Shown: positions 37,464 through 45,537 of the stretch, piece after piece
How positions within the stretch are numbered: the first letter of the stretch is position 1
Layout of the letters: the number at the start of each line of letters is the position of its first letter
Source of the DNA: Alloscardovia macacae
GTDB taxonomy: Bacteria; Actinomycetota; Actinomycetes; Actinomycetales; Bifidobacteriaceae
Assembly: GCF_002259705.1 (NCBI RefSeq)
Contig: NZ_MWWT01000005.1
Coordinates: 498,770 to 549,436 of the forward strand
DNA: 50,667 bases
Direction: 5' to 3'
The notes under the pieces: model-generated
The model's database searches: none
The model's input: only the letters and a program-made list of their open reading frames with translations
What the model was told of the DNA's origin: nothing
Made by a program: the position numbers and the translations under genes

Positions 37464-37508
37464 CCCCATGGAGTAGCGGCATCAGTGCCCTACTGCGTGG
37501 GGTTTTTC
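37464..37508 (+). terminator. Terminator of the acyl-CoA ligase gene
   Basis: CCCCATGGAGTAG pairs imperfectly with CTACTGCGTGGGG around a 13-base loop and is followed by TTTTTCTTTTT, 86 bases after the stop codon. Confidence 0.8.
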
Positions 37509-37582
37509 TTTTTGGTTTTGTGTGCCTGTGCTTCTGCAGCATTTAAGGTGTGAAGACTGCTCATACGTTCTGTACGGAACAA

Positions 37583-37614
37583 GGTGAGGTGAGGTGAGGT
37601 GAGGTGAGGTGAGG
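37583..37614. repeat. 5-bp tandem repeat (GGTGA)6
   Basis: Six perfect GGTGA units plus GG, in the 613-base gap between the acyl-CoA ligase gene and the oxidoreductase gene, directly before the variant motif copies. It is a simple-sequence tract that may vary in length. Confidence 0.95.
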
Positions 37615-37617
37615 CAC

Positions 37618-37819
37618 TTTTGGGCTAATGTCGACATCCCGTTTCCACTTTTGGGCTAATGTCGACACAGCTTTGTCGAGCTAGGCACTGGGCTCACAAG
37701 TGGTTTGGCTCAAATGTGGGTTTCGTTTCTCAGCTCCGCTGGACTACTGGAATACTCGTGTCGAGATTAGCCCAAAAGTGACGGACGGAAGTACAGAACG
37801 CGTCGGAATTAGCCCAAAA
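37618..37819. repeat. Variant motif cluster G (TTTTGGGCTAAT subfamily, 4 copies)
   Basis: Two forward copies of TTTTGGGCTAATGTCGACA begin at 37618 and 37649 (31 apart). Two reverse copies, TGTCGAGATTAGCCCAAAA and CGTCGGAATTAGCCCAAAA, begin at 37759 and 37801 (42 apart). They share the TTTTGGGC half with the main family but replace the rest by TAAT-N-TCGAC. The F-F ... R-R order matches the main family, with a longer central gap. Confidence 0.88.
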
Positions 37820-37889
37820 TCACGCTTTCTTCATACTTTCTTCATACGCCGCGAAGAAACGCCTTTCACTCCCCTCTATACTTCTCCAC

Positions 37890-37931
37890 TTTTGGGCGGG
37901 AATGACCACGATAAATCATTCCCGCCCAAAA
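37890..37931. repeat. Main-family hairpin copy pair
   Basis: A forward copy TTTTGGGCGGGAATGAC (37890-37906) and reverse copy TCATTCCCGCCCAAAA (37916-37931) form a near-perfect hairpin, with a loop slightly shorter than elsewhere. It follows the variant copies and lies about 60 bases from the oxidoreductase 3' end. Confidence 0.92.
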
Positions 37932-37991
37932 CTTTCTATGAGTTTTCAGCCCTCGCCACCAGCGCCTTCACCAGCAGCCCAGCACCAGCCC

Positions 37992-39005
37992 CTACTCCAG
38001 CTCCCCCGGATACACGAGCCCCCACTGCGCGCGAATCTCATCCATAAGCTGGATCATCCGCAGTGTTTCAGCATGAGGCATCTGCTCCGGTTCCACGTCA
38101 CCTCGATTTATCGCAGCCACAGCGGACGCCACTTCATACTCGAAGCCCGTAAGCTGCTCTGGAACCGATGGCTGTGCCACCAGTTCATGCGAGGCATTCC
38201 ACACGCGGATGTCGAGAGGATTATTCACGTTATCTACCCACAGATACCCCTTCGTGCCACGTATCACACCCGAGCGGTCACCCACCTCGAAGTACGATGA
38301 TGTCACCGATGCCATCTGACCACCGGAATACCACAGAGTAGTCTGAGAGAGTTCATCCGTCTGATCCCCCGTTTCTCCCCCCGAAAGACGCGCCGAGGAC
38401 ACGACGCGCTCTACCTCGCCCGGCATAAACATGCTCACGAAGTTCAGCGGGTAGATGCCCACGTCGAGCAGTGCGCCTCCAGCCAGAGCAGGGTTGACGA
38501 GACGCTCTTTATGCGTCATCGGATACGACAGATTTCCGCTCATGGACACAATATCACCTATGACGCCCTCGTCGAGAACATCCTGAATGATGGAACGCGA
38601 CGGCTCGTAGCGCGTCCAGATGGCTTCTGCACACACGAGTCCCGTTTCGCGTGACTTTTCTATCATCCGCAAGGCGTCCGCAGTATTCACCGCGAATGGC
38701 TTTTCCACGAGCACGTGCTTGCCCGCGTCCATGCAGGCGATGGCCTGCTGCGCATGAAAGACGTGCGATGTAGCGATGTAGACGAGGTCTACGTCCGCGT
38801 CGTCGAGCATATCTGCATACGATCCGTACGCCACTTCCACACCGTACTCGTCGGCGAAGGTGCGTGCACGTTCGAGTGAGTTACGCGTGGCCACCGCGTA
38901 GAGGTGTACCGTTCCGGCATAGCGCGGTTCGCTTTCCATACGCGAGACGGTCTCGGCCATCTTTTGGGCGATTCTGCCCGCGCCGAGTATGGCTATGTTT
39001 ATCAT
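37992..39005 (-). CDS. Gfo/Idh/MocA-family oxidoreductase
   Basis: NAD(P)-dependent dehydrogenase of 337 aa. The N-terminal Rossmann motif is IAILGAGRIAQKM, followed by IATSHVFHAQQ and the family signature HVLVEKPFAVN with its catalytic-site Lys. The C-terminal alpha/beta domain (GGALLDVGIYPLN) closes the substrate pocket. The start is the ATG at 39005 (MINIAILG), preceded by AGGAGG; the longer frame adds non-family residues. The substrate is probably a sugar or inositol derivative, but no pathway genes are adjacent to narrow it. Confidence 0.88.
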   Translation of the reverse strand: MINIAILGAGRIAQKMAETVSRMESEPRYAGTVHLYAVATRNSLERARTFADEYGVEVAYGSYADMLDDADVDLVYIATSHVFHAQQAIACMDAGKHVLVEKPFAVNTADALRMIEKSRETGLVCAEAIWTRYEPSRSIIQDVLDEGVIGDIVSMSGNLSYPMTHKERLVNPALAGGALLDVGIYPLNFVSMFMPGEVERVVSSARLSGGETGDQTDELSQTTLWYSGGQMASVTSSYFEVGDRSGVIRGTKGYLWVDNVNNPLDIRVWNASHELVAQPSVPEQLTGFEYEVASAVAAINRGDVEPEQMPHAETLRMIQLMDEIRAQWGLVYPGELE

Positions 39006-39074
39006 TATTCCTCCTTGAATATACGTGCGCGGGCGAGGACAGCTTTCGCCCCTCGCCCGCACGTGACGTGTTTT

Positions 39075-40043
39075 TTAGTTAAAGCCGAGACGTTCGAGCT
39101 TCTTCGGATCAGACTGCCAATCTTTCGCTATCTTCACATGAAGAGTGAGCGTAGACTTCATCCCTACGATGCGGTTTATAGGAGTGCGCAGCTTCTTCTT
39201 CACACGCACGAGGTTCTCCGCACCCTTTCCGAGGATGATAGGCTTCTGGCTGGAGCGCTCGATATAGATGGACGCAAAGACCTGAGCGCGCCCCTCAGCA
39301 GCGTCACCAGATTCGCTCTCTTCTGGATACTCGATGTCATCCACAGTTACTGCCAGCGAGTGTGGAAGCTCATCATCGAGCTGCTCGAGGAAGACTCCTC
39401 GAATGAGCTCGGCGATGGTCTCTTCTATCCCCTCTTCGCTCTTCTGCTCAGCAGGATACATTTGCGGCCCTTCTGGTAGCTGCTGTGCGAAGACAGCGCG
39501 GACTTCATCCACGTTATCTCCTTCGAGAGCAGACACCGGCACTATCTCCGAGAAGTTACCGAACTGGTCCATCTCGATGAGCTTTTCTACGAGCTCATTT
39601 CGGCTCAGACCGTCTATCTTCGTGAGCACCCCTATCACTGGCTTCGTCCACTGCCACTCCCCCTTCTCATCCTTATGGGAGAAGTTCGAGCGCAAGCGGC
39701 TGAGGATGCGCTTATCTCCAGGACCCATATCCTGATCAGCTGGAAGGAGGAATGCTATGGCATCTGCATCAGAAAGAGACTCATCGACCATGTCGTTCAG
39801 GCGCTGTCCGAGGAGCGTGCGTGGACGGTGGATACCAGGAGTATCGACCAGCACTATCTGGAACTCGTCCGTCGTAAGGATAGCGCGGATAACTTTACGC
39901 GTCGTTTCTGGACGCGAGGACGTGATGGCTATCTGCGTGCCCATGAGCTTGTTTATGAGCGTAGACTTTCCCACATTCGGGCGGCCCACCACGGCTATAA
40001 AGCCCGAACGGTAAGCGGTATCAGGCGCATTATCTGTCATCAT
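39075..40043 (-). CDS. era: GTPase Era
   Basis: Ribosome-assembly GTPase that binds 16S rRNA. G1 GRPNVGKST, G3 DTPGIH and G4 TKID are in the N-terminal domain; the KH domain near the C-terminus contains SQKPIILGKGAENLVRVKKKLR. I place the start at the ATG at 40043 (322 aa; GAGG six bases upstream), overlapping the end of the CorC-like gene by 14 bases. ATG codons at 40040 and 40049 are alternatives. It belongs to the run CorC-like, era with ybeY, phoH and HIT upstream, a common ribosome-maturation neighbourhood. Confidence 0.94.
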   Translation of the reverse strand: MMTDNAPDTAYRSGFIAVVGRPNVGKSTLINKLMGTQIAITSSRPETTRKVIRAILTTDEFQIVLVDTPGIHRPRTLLGQRLNDMVDESLSDADAIAFLLPADQDMGPGDKRILSRLRSNFSHKDEKGEWQWTKPVIGVLTKIDGLSRNELVEKLIEMDQFGNFSEIVPVSALEGDNVDEVRAVFAQQLPEGPQMYPAEQKSEEGIEETIAELIRGVFLEQLDDELPHSLAVTVDDIEYPEESESGDAAEGRAQVFASIYIERSSQKPIILGKGAENLVRVKKKLRTPINRIVGMKSTLTLHVKIAKDWQSDPKKLERLGFN

Positions 40044-41424
40044 TTTCATCCTCACTGCGTTCGCCACTTCTCGCGCTAAACGCATCTGTCGTCTTTTCTT
40101 CTATAGTATCCATGGTATCAGGAGCACGGCGTATCTCTATGGTCGAGACCTTCTTGCGGCGACCTGCAGAGTCTACTGCCACCAAGTCGAGCCCGCGCGT
40201 CTGCGCATGCGAGCCTACGATAGGCACACGCCCTAGAGCCTTAGTCAGCAGACCATAGGCGGTATCCACGTCATCTTCATCGAGGTCTACTTCGAAGAGT
40301 TCCTCGATGTCGGTTATAGATGTGCGCGCTGGTACACGCCAGCCACCATCCTCCATCTGCTCTGGTTCACGGCGCTGGACACGGTCATGCTCGTCTTCCA
40401 GCTCGCCCACTATCTGCTCGAGAGCATCTTCGATGGTCACCAGTCCTGCTATCCCCCCATACTCATCCACGACGAGCGCCACATGCTGGCGGTTCGTCTG
40501 CATGTCATGGAAAAGATCATCCACAGGTTTCGACTCTGGAACGAGCATAGGCTCGCGCACTATGCTTTCCAGTGTGCGCTCTCCTGCTGCAGGGTTAAAG
40601 GCCGTAGCGCGGACCACGTCTTTGAGATACGCGATCCCCACGAGGTCATCCACAGATTCGCCTGTTACTGGCACGCGCGAGAACCCCGAACGTGAGCAGT
40701 CTTTGAGCATATCATTCAGCGTGGTGGTCTTTTCCAGGGAGAACATATCTGTGCGAGGAACCATAATCTCACGCGTGAGCGTATCGGTCAGGGTGAGGAC
40801 GTTTCTCATCATTTCGGATATTTCCTCATCGAAGAGCTGGCCTTCTATAAGGCGGTCTATAGTCGCCCGCGCCTGTTCATGGTGAATGTGCTCGAGCTCT
40901 TCGTCATCGGACATAGTGGCTCGCAGCTGTGCGCGGTCTAGTCCTCGAGCTGGCATGAGATGCATGGCACGGCTGATGAAAGGAGCATACTGGAGAAGTA
41001 CGCTCACCGACCTCTGGTTCGAGGAGCGTGGGGATATAAGAACGGCTATACCCGCGCTCAGTACAGCCACTCCTACTCCGATGAGCACTTCTGCCCATAA
41101 TGCCACGTCGAAAGCGCCCGTAGCTATGGCCACGAGCCCTCCGATGAGCACATTCGCCATCACACGCCCGAAGGTGCAGGTCAGAGTGGCCCTCTGCCGC
41201 TGGTATATAACCTGCTGCGCGTGGCGAATGCGAGCGATGGTCTTCTTGCGGACAAATTCCGAGTCTTCATTCGTGCGCACGTCGAGCATGAGATTATTCA
41301 GATTCGAGCGCGTCACCCGAGATATGGCAGACTCACTCGAGGCCATGATGAGAGAGAACCACAGCAAACCTGCAGAAATGACATAGAGAAGGATAACCAC
41401 GATGAGCGTGGATGTGTCTAGCAC
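40030..41424 (-). CDS. CNNM/CorC-type transporter-associated protein (hemolysin C-like)
   Basis: A 464-aa membrane protein. The N-terminal DUF21-like region with four membrane segments (LIVVILLYVISAGLLWFSL; VMANVLIGGLVAIATG) is followed by two CBS domains (REIMVPRTDMFSLEKTTTL; SIVREPMLVPESKPVDDLF; VDEYGGIAGLVTIEDALEQIVGE) and a C-terminal CorC_HlyC domain. The family is linked to magnesium or cobalt efflux; the old hemolysin name is not well founded. The start is GTG, next to the ybeY stop. Confidence 0.9.
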   Translation of the reverse strand: MLDTSTLIVVILLYVISAGLLWFSLIMASSESAISRVTRSNLNNLMLDVRTNEDSEFVRKKTIARIRHAQQVIYQRQRATLTCTFGRVMANVLIGGLVAIATGAFDVALWAEVLIGVGVAVLSAGIAVLISPRSSNQRSVSVLLQYAPFISRAMHLMPARGLDRAQLRATMSDDEELEHIHHEQARATIDRLIEGQLFDEEISEMMRNVLTLTDTLTREIMVPRTDMFSLEKTTTLNDMLKDCSRSGFSRVPVTGESVDDLVGIAYLKDVVRATAFNPAAGERTLESIVREPMLVPESKPVDDLFHDMQTNRQHVALVVDEYGGIAGLVTIEDALEQIVGELEDEHDRVQRREPEQMEDGGWRVPARTSITDIEELFEVDLDEDDVDTAYGLLTKALGRVPIVGSHAQTRGLDLVAVDSAGRRKKVSTIEIRRAPDTMDTIEEKTTDAFSARSGERSEDENDDR

Positions 41425-41427
41425 AGT

Positions 41428-41961
41428 TTATTCGCCGTCCTTAGATTCAGTATCAGATTCAGCAGCTGTTTCATCAGAGAGATCCAGCGGCATTACTTCA
41501 TTCAGTGTCCCTGGCCGAGCCGCGAGGAAGGTGAGCAGCAGCTGACGCTGCAGAGCGAACATCTCGCGCTCTTGCTCCTTTTCCCCATGGTCGAATCCCA
41601 TGAGATGCAGGCATCCATGAATGGTGAGTAAAAGAAGCTCTTCGATGGTGGAGTGCCCTGCACTGAGTGCCTGTGTGGCTGCCACAGCTGGACAGAGCAC
41701 GATGTCTCCGAGCATGCCTTCCACGAGCTCACCGCCCTGGCCAGGGCGCAGCTCATCCATAGGGAAACTCATCACATCCGTCGGCCCTTCGAGATTCATC
41801 CAGCGCAGATGCAGCTCTTCCATGGCATCTGGTTCATTAAACATAATGGTGAGGTCACTGTGTGTACTCACGTGCAGCTGATCCATGACCCACAGACCGA
41901 GGTCGGAGAAGACGCGTGGGTCCACGTGCCAGTTGCTCTCATTGACTACATCGACGCTCAT
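41428..41961 (-). CDS. ybeY: Endoribonuclease YbeY
   Basis: Zinc-dependent RNase needed for 16S rRNA 3' maturation and ribosome quality control. The motif [14 protein letters not shown] provides the H-x3-H-x5-H zinc ligands. [11 protein letters not shown] is the second conserved block. Length 177 aa includes a short acidic C-terminal extension. Its ATG overlaps the phoH stop in an ATGA arrangement. Confidence 0.94.
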   Translation of the reverse strand: MSVDVVNESNWHVDPRVFSDLGLWVMDQLHVSTHSDLTIMFNEPDAMEELHLRWMNLEGPTDVMSFPMDELRPGQGGELVEGMLGDIVLCPAVAATQALSAGHSTIEELLLLTIHGCLHLMGFDHGEKEQEREMFALQRQLLLTFLAARPGTLNEVMPLDLSDETAAESDTESKDGE

Positions 41962-43151
41962 GCGCGCTCCCCCTTCTCTACCGTCTGCGTCTTCTCTACC
42001 TTCTGCACTTTCTGCCTCGTCGGCGACTGCACCTTCTCTACCTTCTGCGCCTTCTCATCATACGCATCATACGCCGCCACGATAGTCCCCACGAGGCTGT
42101 GGCGCACCACATCGTCGGACCCCAGATGCACGAAAGCGATGTCCTCGATGTCTCCCAGCACATCTTCGATGACGCGCAGTCCTGAGCGGTGCACAGAGAA
42201 GTCCACCTGGGTCACGTCACCGGTGATGACCATGCGCGTGTTAAAGCCGAGACGTGTGAGGAACATCTTCATCTGCTGAGGCGTGGTATTCTGCGCTTCG
42301 TCGAGGATAACGTATGCGTCGTTCAGCGTGCGCCCACGCATATAGGCCAGCGGCGCCACCTCGATGGTGTTATCCGCTATATAGCGCTGCATGCGCTCGT
42401 TTCCCAGCATGTCGGAGAGTGCATCGTAGAGCGGACGCAGGTAAGGATCCACCTTCTCGGTGAGCGTTCCTGGCAGGAAGCCGAGGTTTTCTCCCGCCTC
42501 TACGGCTGGACGTGTGAGGATAATGCGCCGCACGGCACCGTCTTCGAAAGCACGCACAGCCTTCGCCACAGCGAGATAGGTCTTACCCGTTCCCGCAGGG
42601 CCTATACCGAAGGTGATGGTGTGCGACTCGATGGCGTTAATATAGGCTACTTGTCCTGCAGTCTTCGCGCGTACAGGCACACCGTGTGCCATGGTGATGA
42701 CGCGCGGTACACGCTGCGAGCCGACCAGAGACCGAGTTCCACTCACGGATGTCCCCATGGCGGATTCCACGTGTGGTCGCCCGACGAAATGGGGACGCCC
42801 CTCATCCTGTCCTGTAAAACGCGGCGCTGCAGGTTTTATTTTACGCTCTTTACGGTCCGCCTTCTGGCTGAGACGGTTCGCCAGCAGGCGCTGAACATCC
42901 TCCACGCTCAGAGGATTCGTGTAGGCTGTGTCGATGACCTCGTGCAGGAAGTCTTCCGCGGCCAGCGCGTCCGCTTCTGTGCGCGCAGAGGACGAGACGA
43001 TGGCTATGGTATTCCCGCGGATAACGAAGGTCAGTTCCGAGTAGGCGCGCTCGATGACGCGTATGATCTGATCTTCCGGACCGCAGACGGCCACTGGACT
43101 GAGTTCTGCAGGGATGGTGACGGTGCGCGTGGTGGTACCCGAGTTCGGCAC
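41958..43151 (-). CDS. phoH: PhoH-family ATPase
   Basis: A 397-aa member of the PhoH-like (YbeZ) family, often encoded beside YbeY. Walker [15 protein letters not shown] and Walker [16 protein letters not shown] are clear, and an N-terminal KH-like segment precedes them. The C-terminus is a degenerate tandem tail ([22 protein letters not shown]) encoded by repeats of a CTTCTCTACC-like unit. The start is GTG with GGAG eight bases upstream; three bases separate it from the HIT gene stop. It probably works with YbeY in rRNA processing. Confidence 0.93.
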   Translation of the reverse strand: MPNSGTTTRTVTIPAELSPVAVCGPEDQIIRVIERAYSELTFVIRGNTIAIVSSSARTEADALAAEDFLHEVIDTAYTNPLSVEDVQRLLANRLSQKADRKERKIKPAAPRFTGQDEGRPHFVGRPHVESAMGTSVSGTRSLVGSQRVPRVITMAHGVPVRAKTAGQVAYINAIESHTITFGIGPAGTGKTYLAVAKAVRAFEDGAVRRIILTRPAVEAGENLGFLPGTLTEKVDPYLRPLYDALSDMLGNERMQRYIADNTIEVAPLAYMRGRTLNDAYVILDEAQNTTPQQMKMFLTRLGFNTRMVITGDVTQVDFSVHRSGLRVIEDVLGDIEDIAFVHLGSDDVVRHSLVGTIVAAYDAYDEKAQKVEKVQSPTRQKVQKVEKTQTVEKGERA

Positions 43152-43154
43152 GCT

Positions 43155-43484
43155 TTACTCTCCTTCTAGCTTCTGTCCGGTTAGCACGTGCGCGTGCGCA
43201 TGAAAGACCGTCTGGCCCGCGTCCTCGCCGGAATTAAAGACGAGACGATACTGCCCGTTATACGTGGTTTTCGCGATGTCCTGTGCCACGCTGACCATTT
43301 CAGCCAGCAGGCTCGGGTCCGCTTGCGCCACTTCGGCTACGTTCGCGAAGTGCTGCTTCGGCACGACGAGCGCGTGCACTTTCGCCTGCGGCGCGAGGTC
43401 CGCGAAGGCGTAGGTGCGCTCCGTTTCGGCTATCTTCGTGCTCGGGATGTCCCCTTTTATGATTTTGCAGAATATGCAGTCCAT
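43155..43484 (-). CDS. HIT-family nucleotide hydrolase
   Basis: A 109-aa HINT-branch protein that hydrolyses purine nucleoside phosphoramidates or similar. The N-terminal MDCIFCKIIKGDIPS and the C-terminal histidine triad VFHAHAHVL are complete. Length fits Hint-type proteins. It precedes phoH and follows rsmE on the minus strand, 30 bases from rsmE; AAGGAG precedes the ATG. Confidence 0.93.
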   Translation of the reverse strand: MDCIFCKIIKGDIPSTKIAETERTYAFADLAPQAKVHALVVPKQHFANVAEVAQADPSLLAEMVSVAQDIAKTTYNGQYRLVFNSGEDAGQTVFHAHAHVLTGQKLEGE

Positions 43485-43514
43485 GTGCGTGCTCCTTTTT
43501 TTCTGATGTCAATT

Positions 43515-44183
43515 CTACTCGTACCGCCCCATAACGCGACTGAGTAGTGTCAGCGCGACTGGTCCTGCACTCGAGGCGCGCAGAATGTTCTGGCCGATGA
43601 CGAGCGCGTGGGCGCCTGCATCTTTCAGCGCTGCCACTTCGTCGTCTGTAATTCCACCTTCCGGTCCCACCACGACCCAGATAGTGCCCCGCTGTACAGC
43701 GCGCACCACGTCTTCGAACTGCCCCCACGTCTCGGTGGCGTCTTGGTGGAGAATGAGGACCACGTCTCCTGCTTCTGTGCGCTCACGTGTCCACGAGATG
43801 AGCTGCTTGGTCGTATGGAGAGACAGAAGTTCGGGCATACGGCTGCGGCGTGACTGTTCTGTCGCAGCCGTGAGAAGGTCTCGCCATTTGGACAGCGCTT
43901 TCTCAGCTTTCGCACCTTTCCACTGCACTATAGAGCGCTGAGCCTGCCACGGCATGACGGCATCTACGCCCACTTCTGTGGCCATTTCTATGGCCTGTTC
44001 GTCGCGGCCGGATTTCGCGAGCGCTTGGATAAGGCCCAATCGTACCTCTGGCTCATCCACCTCCTCCACGTCGCCGACCTGGACCGTTCCGCTCGTCTCA
44101 TCGAGAAGAGTCACGACCGCACGGTGGCCCTCACCGTCGGAGAGAATCATCTGTTCTCCCGCCGCAAGCCGCATGGATTTCAC
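43515..44183 (-). CDS. rsmE: 16S rRNA (uracil-1498-N3)-methyltransferase, N-terminus interrupted by an amber codon
   Basis: SPOUT-family methyltransferase for U1498. The body has GLIQALAKSGRDEQAIEMATEVG, VMPWQAQRS, the SAM-binding knot IWVVVGPEGGITDDE and the C-terminal LGxNILRASSAGPVAL-like block. The uninterrupted frame begins only at the GTG at 44183 (222 aa, within the PUA-like domain). In the same frame, an ATG at 44267 overlaps the upstream transporter stop as ATGA and reads MTLP, then TAG at 44253-44255, then FIIRDELSPGTIFPLPRP, which continues smoothly into the family N-terminus. So the original start is very probably 44267 and codon 5 has become a stop. It may be a nonsense mutation, a sequencing error or a case of reinitiation. 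Confidence 0.85.
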   Translation of the reverse strand: MKSMRLAAGEQMILSDGEGHRAVVTLLDETSGTVQVGDVEEVDEPEVRLGLIQALAKSGRDEQAIEMATEVGVDAVMPWQAQRSIVQWKGAKAEKALSKWRDLLTAATEQSRRSRMPELLSLHTTKQLISWTRERTEAGDVVLILHQDATETWGQFEDVVRAVQRGTIWVVVGPEGGITDDEVAALKDAGAHALVIGQNILRASSAGPVALTLLSRVMGRYE

Positions 44184-44263
44184 AGCGTGGGTGAAGACAG
44201 GACGAGGAAGAGGGAAAATTGTCCCAGGAGAAAGCTCGTCACGGATGATGAACTAAGGAAGCG

Positions 44264-45187
44264 TCATGAGCGAACCTTTCCCTGGCGCGTAAAGAAGCCA
44301 GTAATCGTGTCTTTCAGCGAAATGCTCAGCGCGGATATGAGGATAAGTGCCATACCAAGCAAATCCGCGGGATAGAAGGTCGTACCGAACAGCGCGGCCG
44401 TAAGAATAACGGATGCTACAGGCTCGACCGAGGACAGAAGGCTGCCCTGGACGGCGCCCACGAGCGCGGTACCTTTGAGGAAGAAGGTGTACGCGAAGAT
44501 GGTCCCCACTCCGATGATGCCGAAGTAGGCCACGGCCAGCGGCGCGTCGAGGATAAACGGATACTGCCAGACGCCCGATGCGAGGGAAAAGATGATGCCA
44601 GCCACGAACATAGCGAGGCCTATGGTCAGCAAGCTACCCCATTTTCGGATGAGAGCGACCGGAAGAATGATATACGCGGCGTACGTGAACGCGGACATGA
44701 TACCCCACACGAGGCCTGCAGGCGTGACTGCCAGACTCGTCAGGTTCCCATGCGTGGCCAGCAGATACGTGCCCGCGGTGGCGAGGATGGTAGCGAGAAT
44801 CTCGAGGAGGGCAGGCGGAATGCGGTTTTTGATGCTCATGTAGGCCAGAACGATGATAGGTGTGAGGTACTGGAGGACCGTGGCCGTGCCGGCATTCGTG
44901 TTTTCGATGGCTTTGAGGTAGGTGAATTGGTTCGCCATGAGGCCGAAAATACTGAAGAGGAGAATCCCCTTCAGGAAGCTTCGTGTGCTCAGCGCTGTGC
45001 GGATACTCTCCGGACGCTTCACGAGGACGATGCTGAGCAGAACCGCGCCGGCGATGAGCAGACGCAGCGAAGTGAGCATCTGCACACTGACGCCATGCTC
45101 AAGCAGATACTGGCCACTGACTCCCGAAATGCCCCATGCTATGCCGGCAGAAAGAACCATGAGACTACCCATCAGTGACTTCGACAT
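44264..45187 (-). CDS. EamA/DMT-family transporter
   Basis: A 307-aa protein with ten membrane segments in two repeated EamA halves (LSAGIAWGISGVSGQYLL in the first, LVWGIMSAFTYAAYIILPV in the second; SSVEPVASVILTAALFGT near the end). The family exports amino acids or other small metabolites. I choose the ATG at 45187 (MSKSLMGS), which follows AAAAGGGGAG closely; the ATG nine codons upstream has no ribosome-binding site. Its stop overlaps the ancestral rsmE start, so the two were coupled. Confidence 0.88.
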   Translation of the reverse strand: MSKSLMGSLMVLSAGIAWGISGVSGQYLLEHGVSVQMLTSLRLLIAGAVLLSIVLVKRPESIRTALSTRSFLKGILLFSIFGLMANQFTYLKAIENTNAGTATVLQYLTPIIVLAYMSIKNRIPPALLEILATILATAGTYLLATHGNLTSLAVTPAGLVWGIMSAFTYAAYIILPVALIRKWGSLLTIGLAMFVAGIIFSLASGVWQYPFILDAPLAVAYFGIIGVGTIFAYTFFLKGTALVGAVQGSLLSSVEPVASVILTAALFGTTFYPADLLGMALILISALSISLKDTITGFFTRQGKVRS

Positions 45188-45229
45188 CTCTCCCCTTTTA
45201 CGTGTGATCTCCATGTGTGCGGCGCGCGG

Positions 45230-45466
45230 TTATGTAGCTTCTAGTATAGGGAGTGCGGGATATATTATTTCTCCTACGTCCTTATTCAGCGAGGTGCATT
45301 TCCCGCGGCCAAACGTAGATCCTACGTCATTGACTATCCATGCATTGCAATTTCCACCAAGCGCTTGAGCTAGTGATGGAGCAACTATCGGATAGCTGAG
45401 GCACAGTATAAGCAGTGCGAGGATAGAAGCCCACATTCTATTATGTTTCCTTTGATGCTTATCCAT
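45230..45466 (-). CDS. Small secreted cysteine-containing peptide precursor
   Basis: A 78-aa product I do not recognise. It has a basic N-terminus (DKHQRKHNR), a hydrophobic core ASILALLILCLSYPIV and a likely signal-peptidase site after SLAQA. This would release a peptide of about 43 residues beginning LGGNCNAW, with two cysteines (NC and KCTS) that could form one disulfide. The start is uncertain: the ATG at 45466 has AAGGG nine bases upstream, while ATGs at 45475 and 45499 are alternatives. It lies 38 or more bases after the FtsX-like gene, in an AT-rich island. The neighbourhood suggests a bacteriocin-like or immunity peptide (inference). Confidence 0.55.
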   Translation of the reverse strand: MDKHQRKHNRMWASILALLILCLSYPIVAPSLAQALGGNCNAWIVNDVGSTFGRGKCTSLNKDVGEIIYPALPILEAT

Positions 45467-45537
45467 CTTTTTCATCCCTTCGTTATTATTCTTTTCCATC
45501 TATGCTGTAAAAAATGTAGCGATAGTTCTCCTCCTCT

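Noticed and set aside
44253-44255. TAG in rsmE as a recoded amino acid
   Set aside because: There is no stem-loop or other recoding signal that I can see and no selenocysteine or pyrrolysine context. A simple nonsense change or sequence error is more likely.
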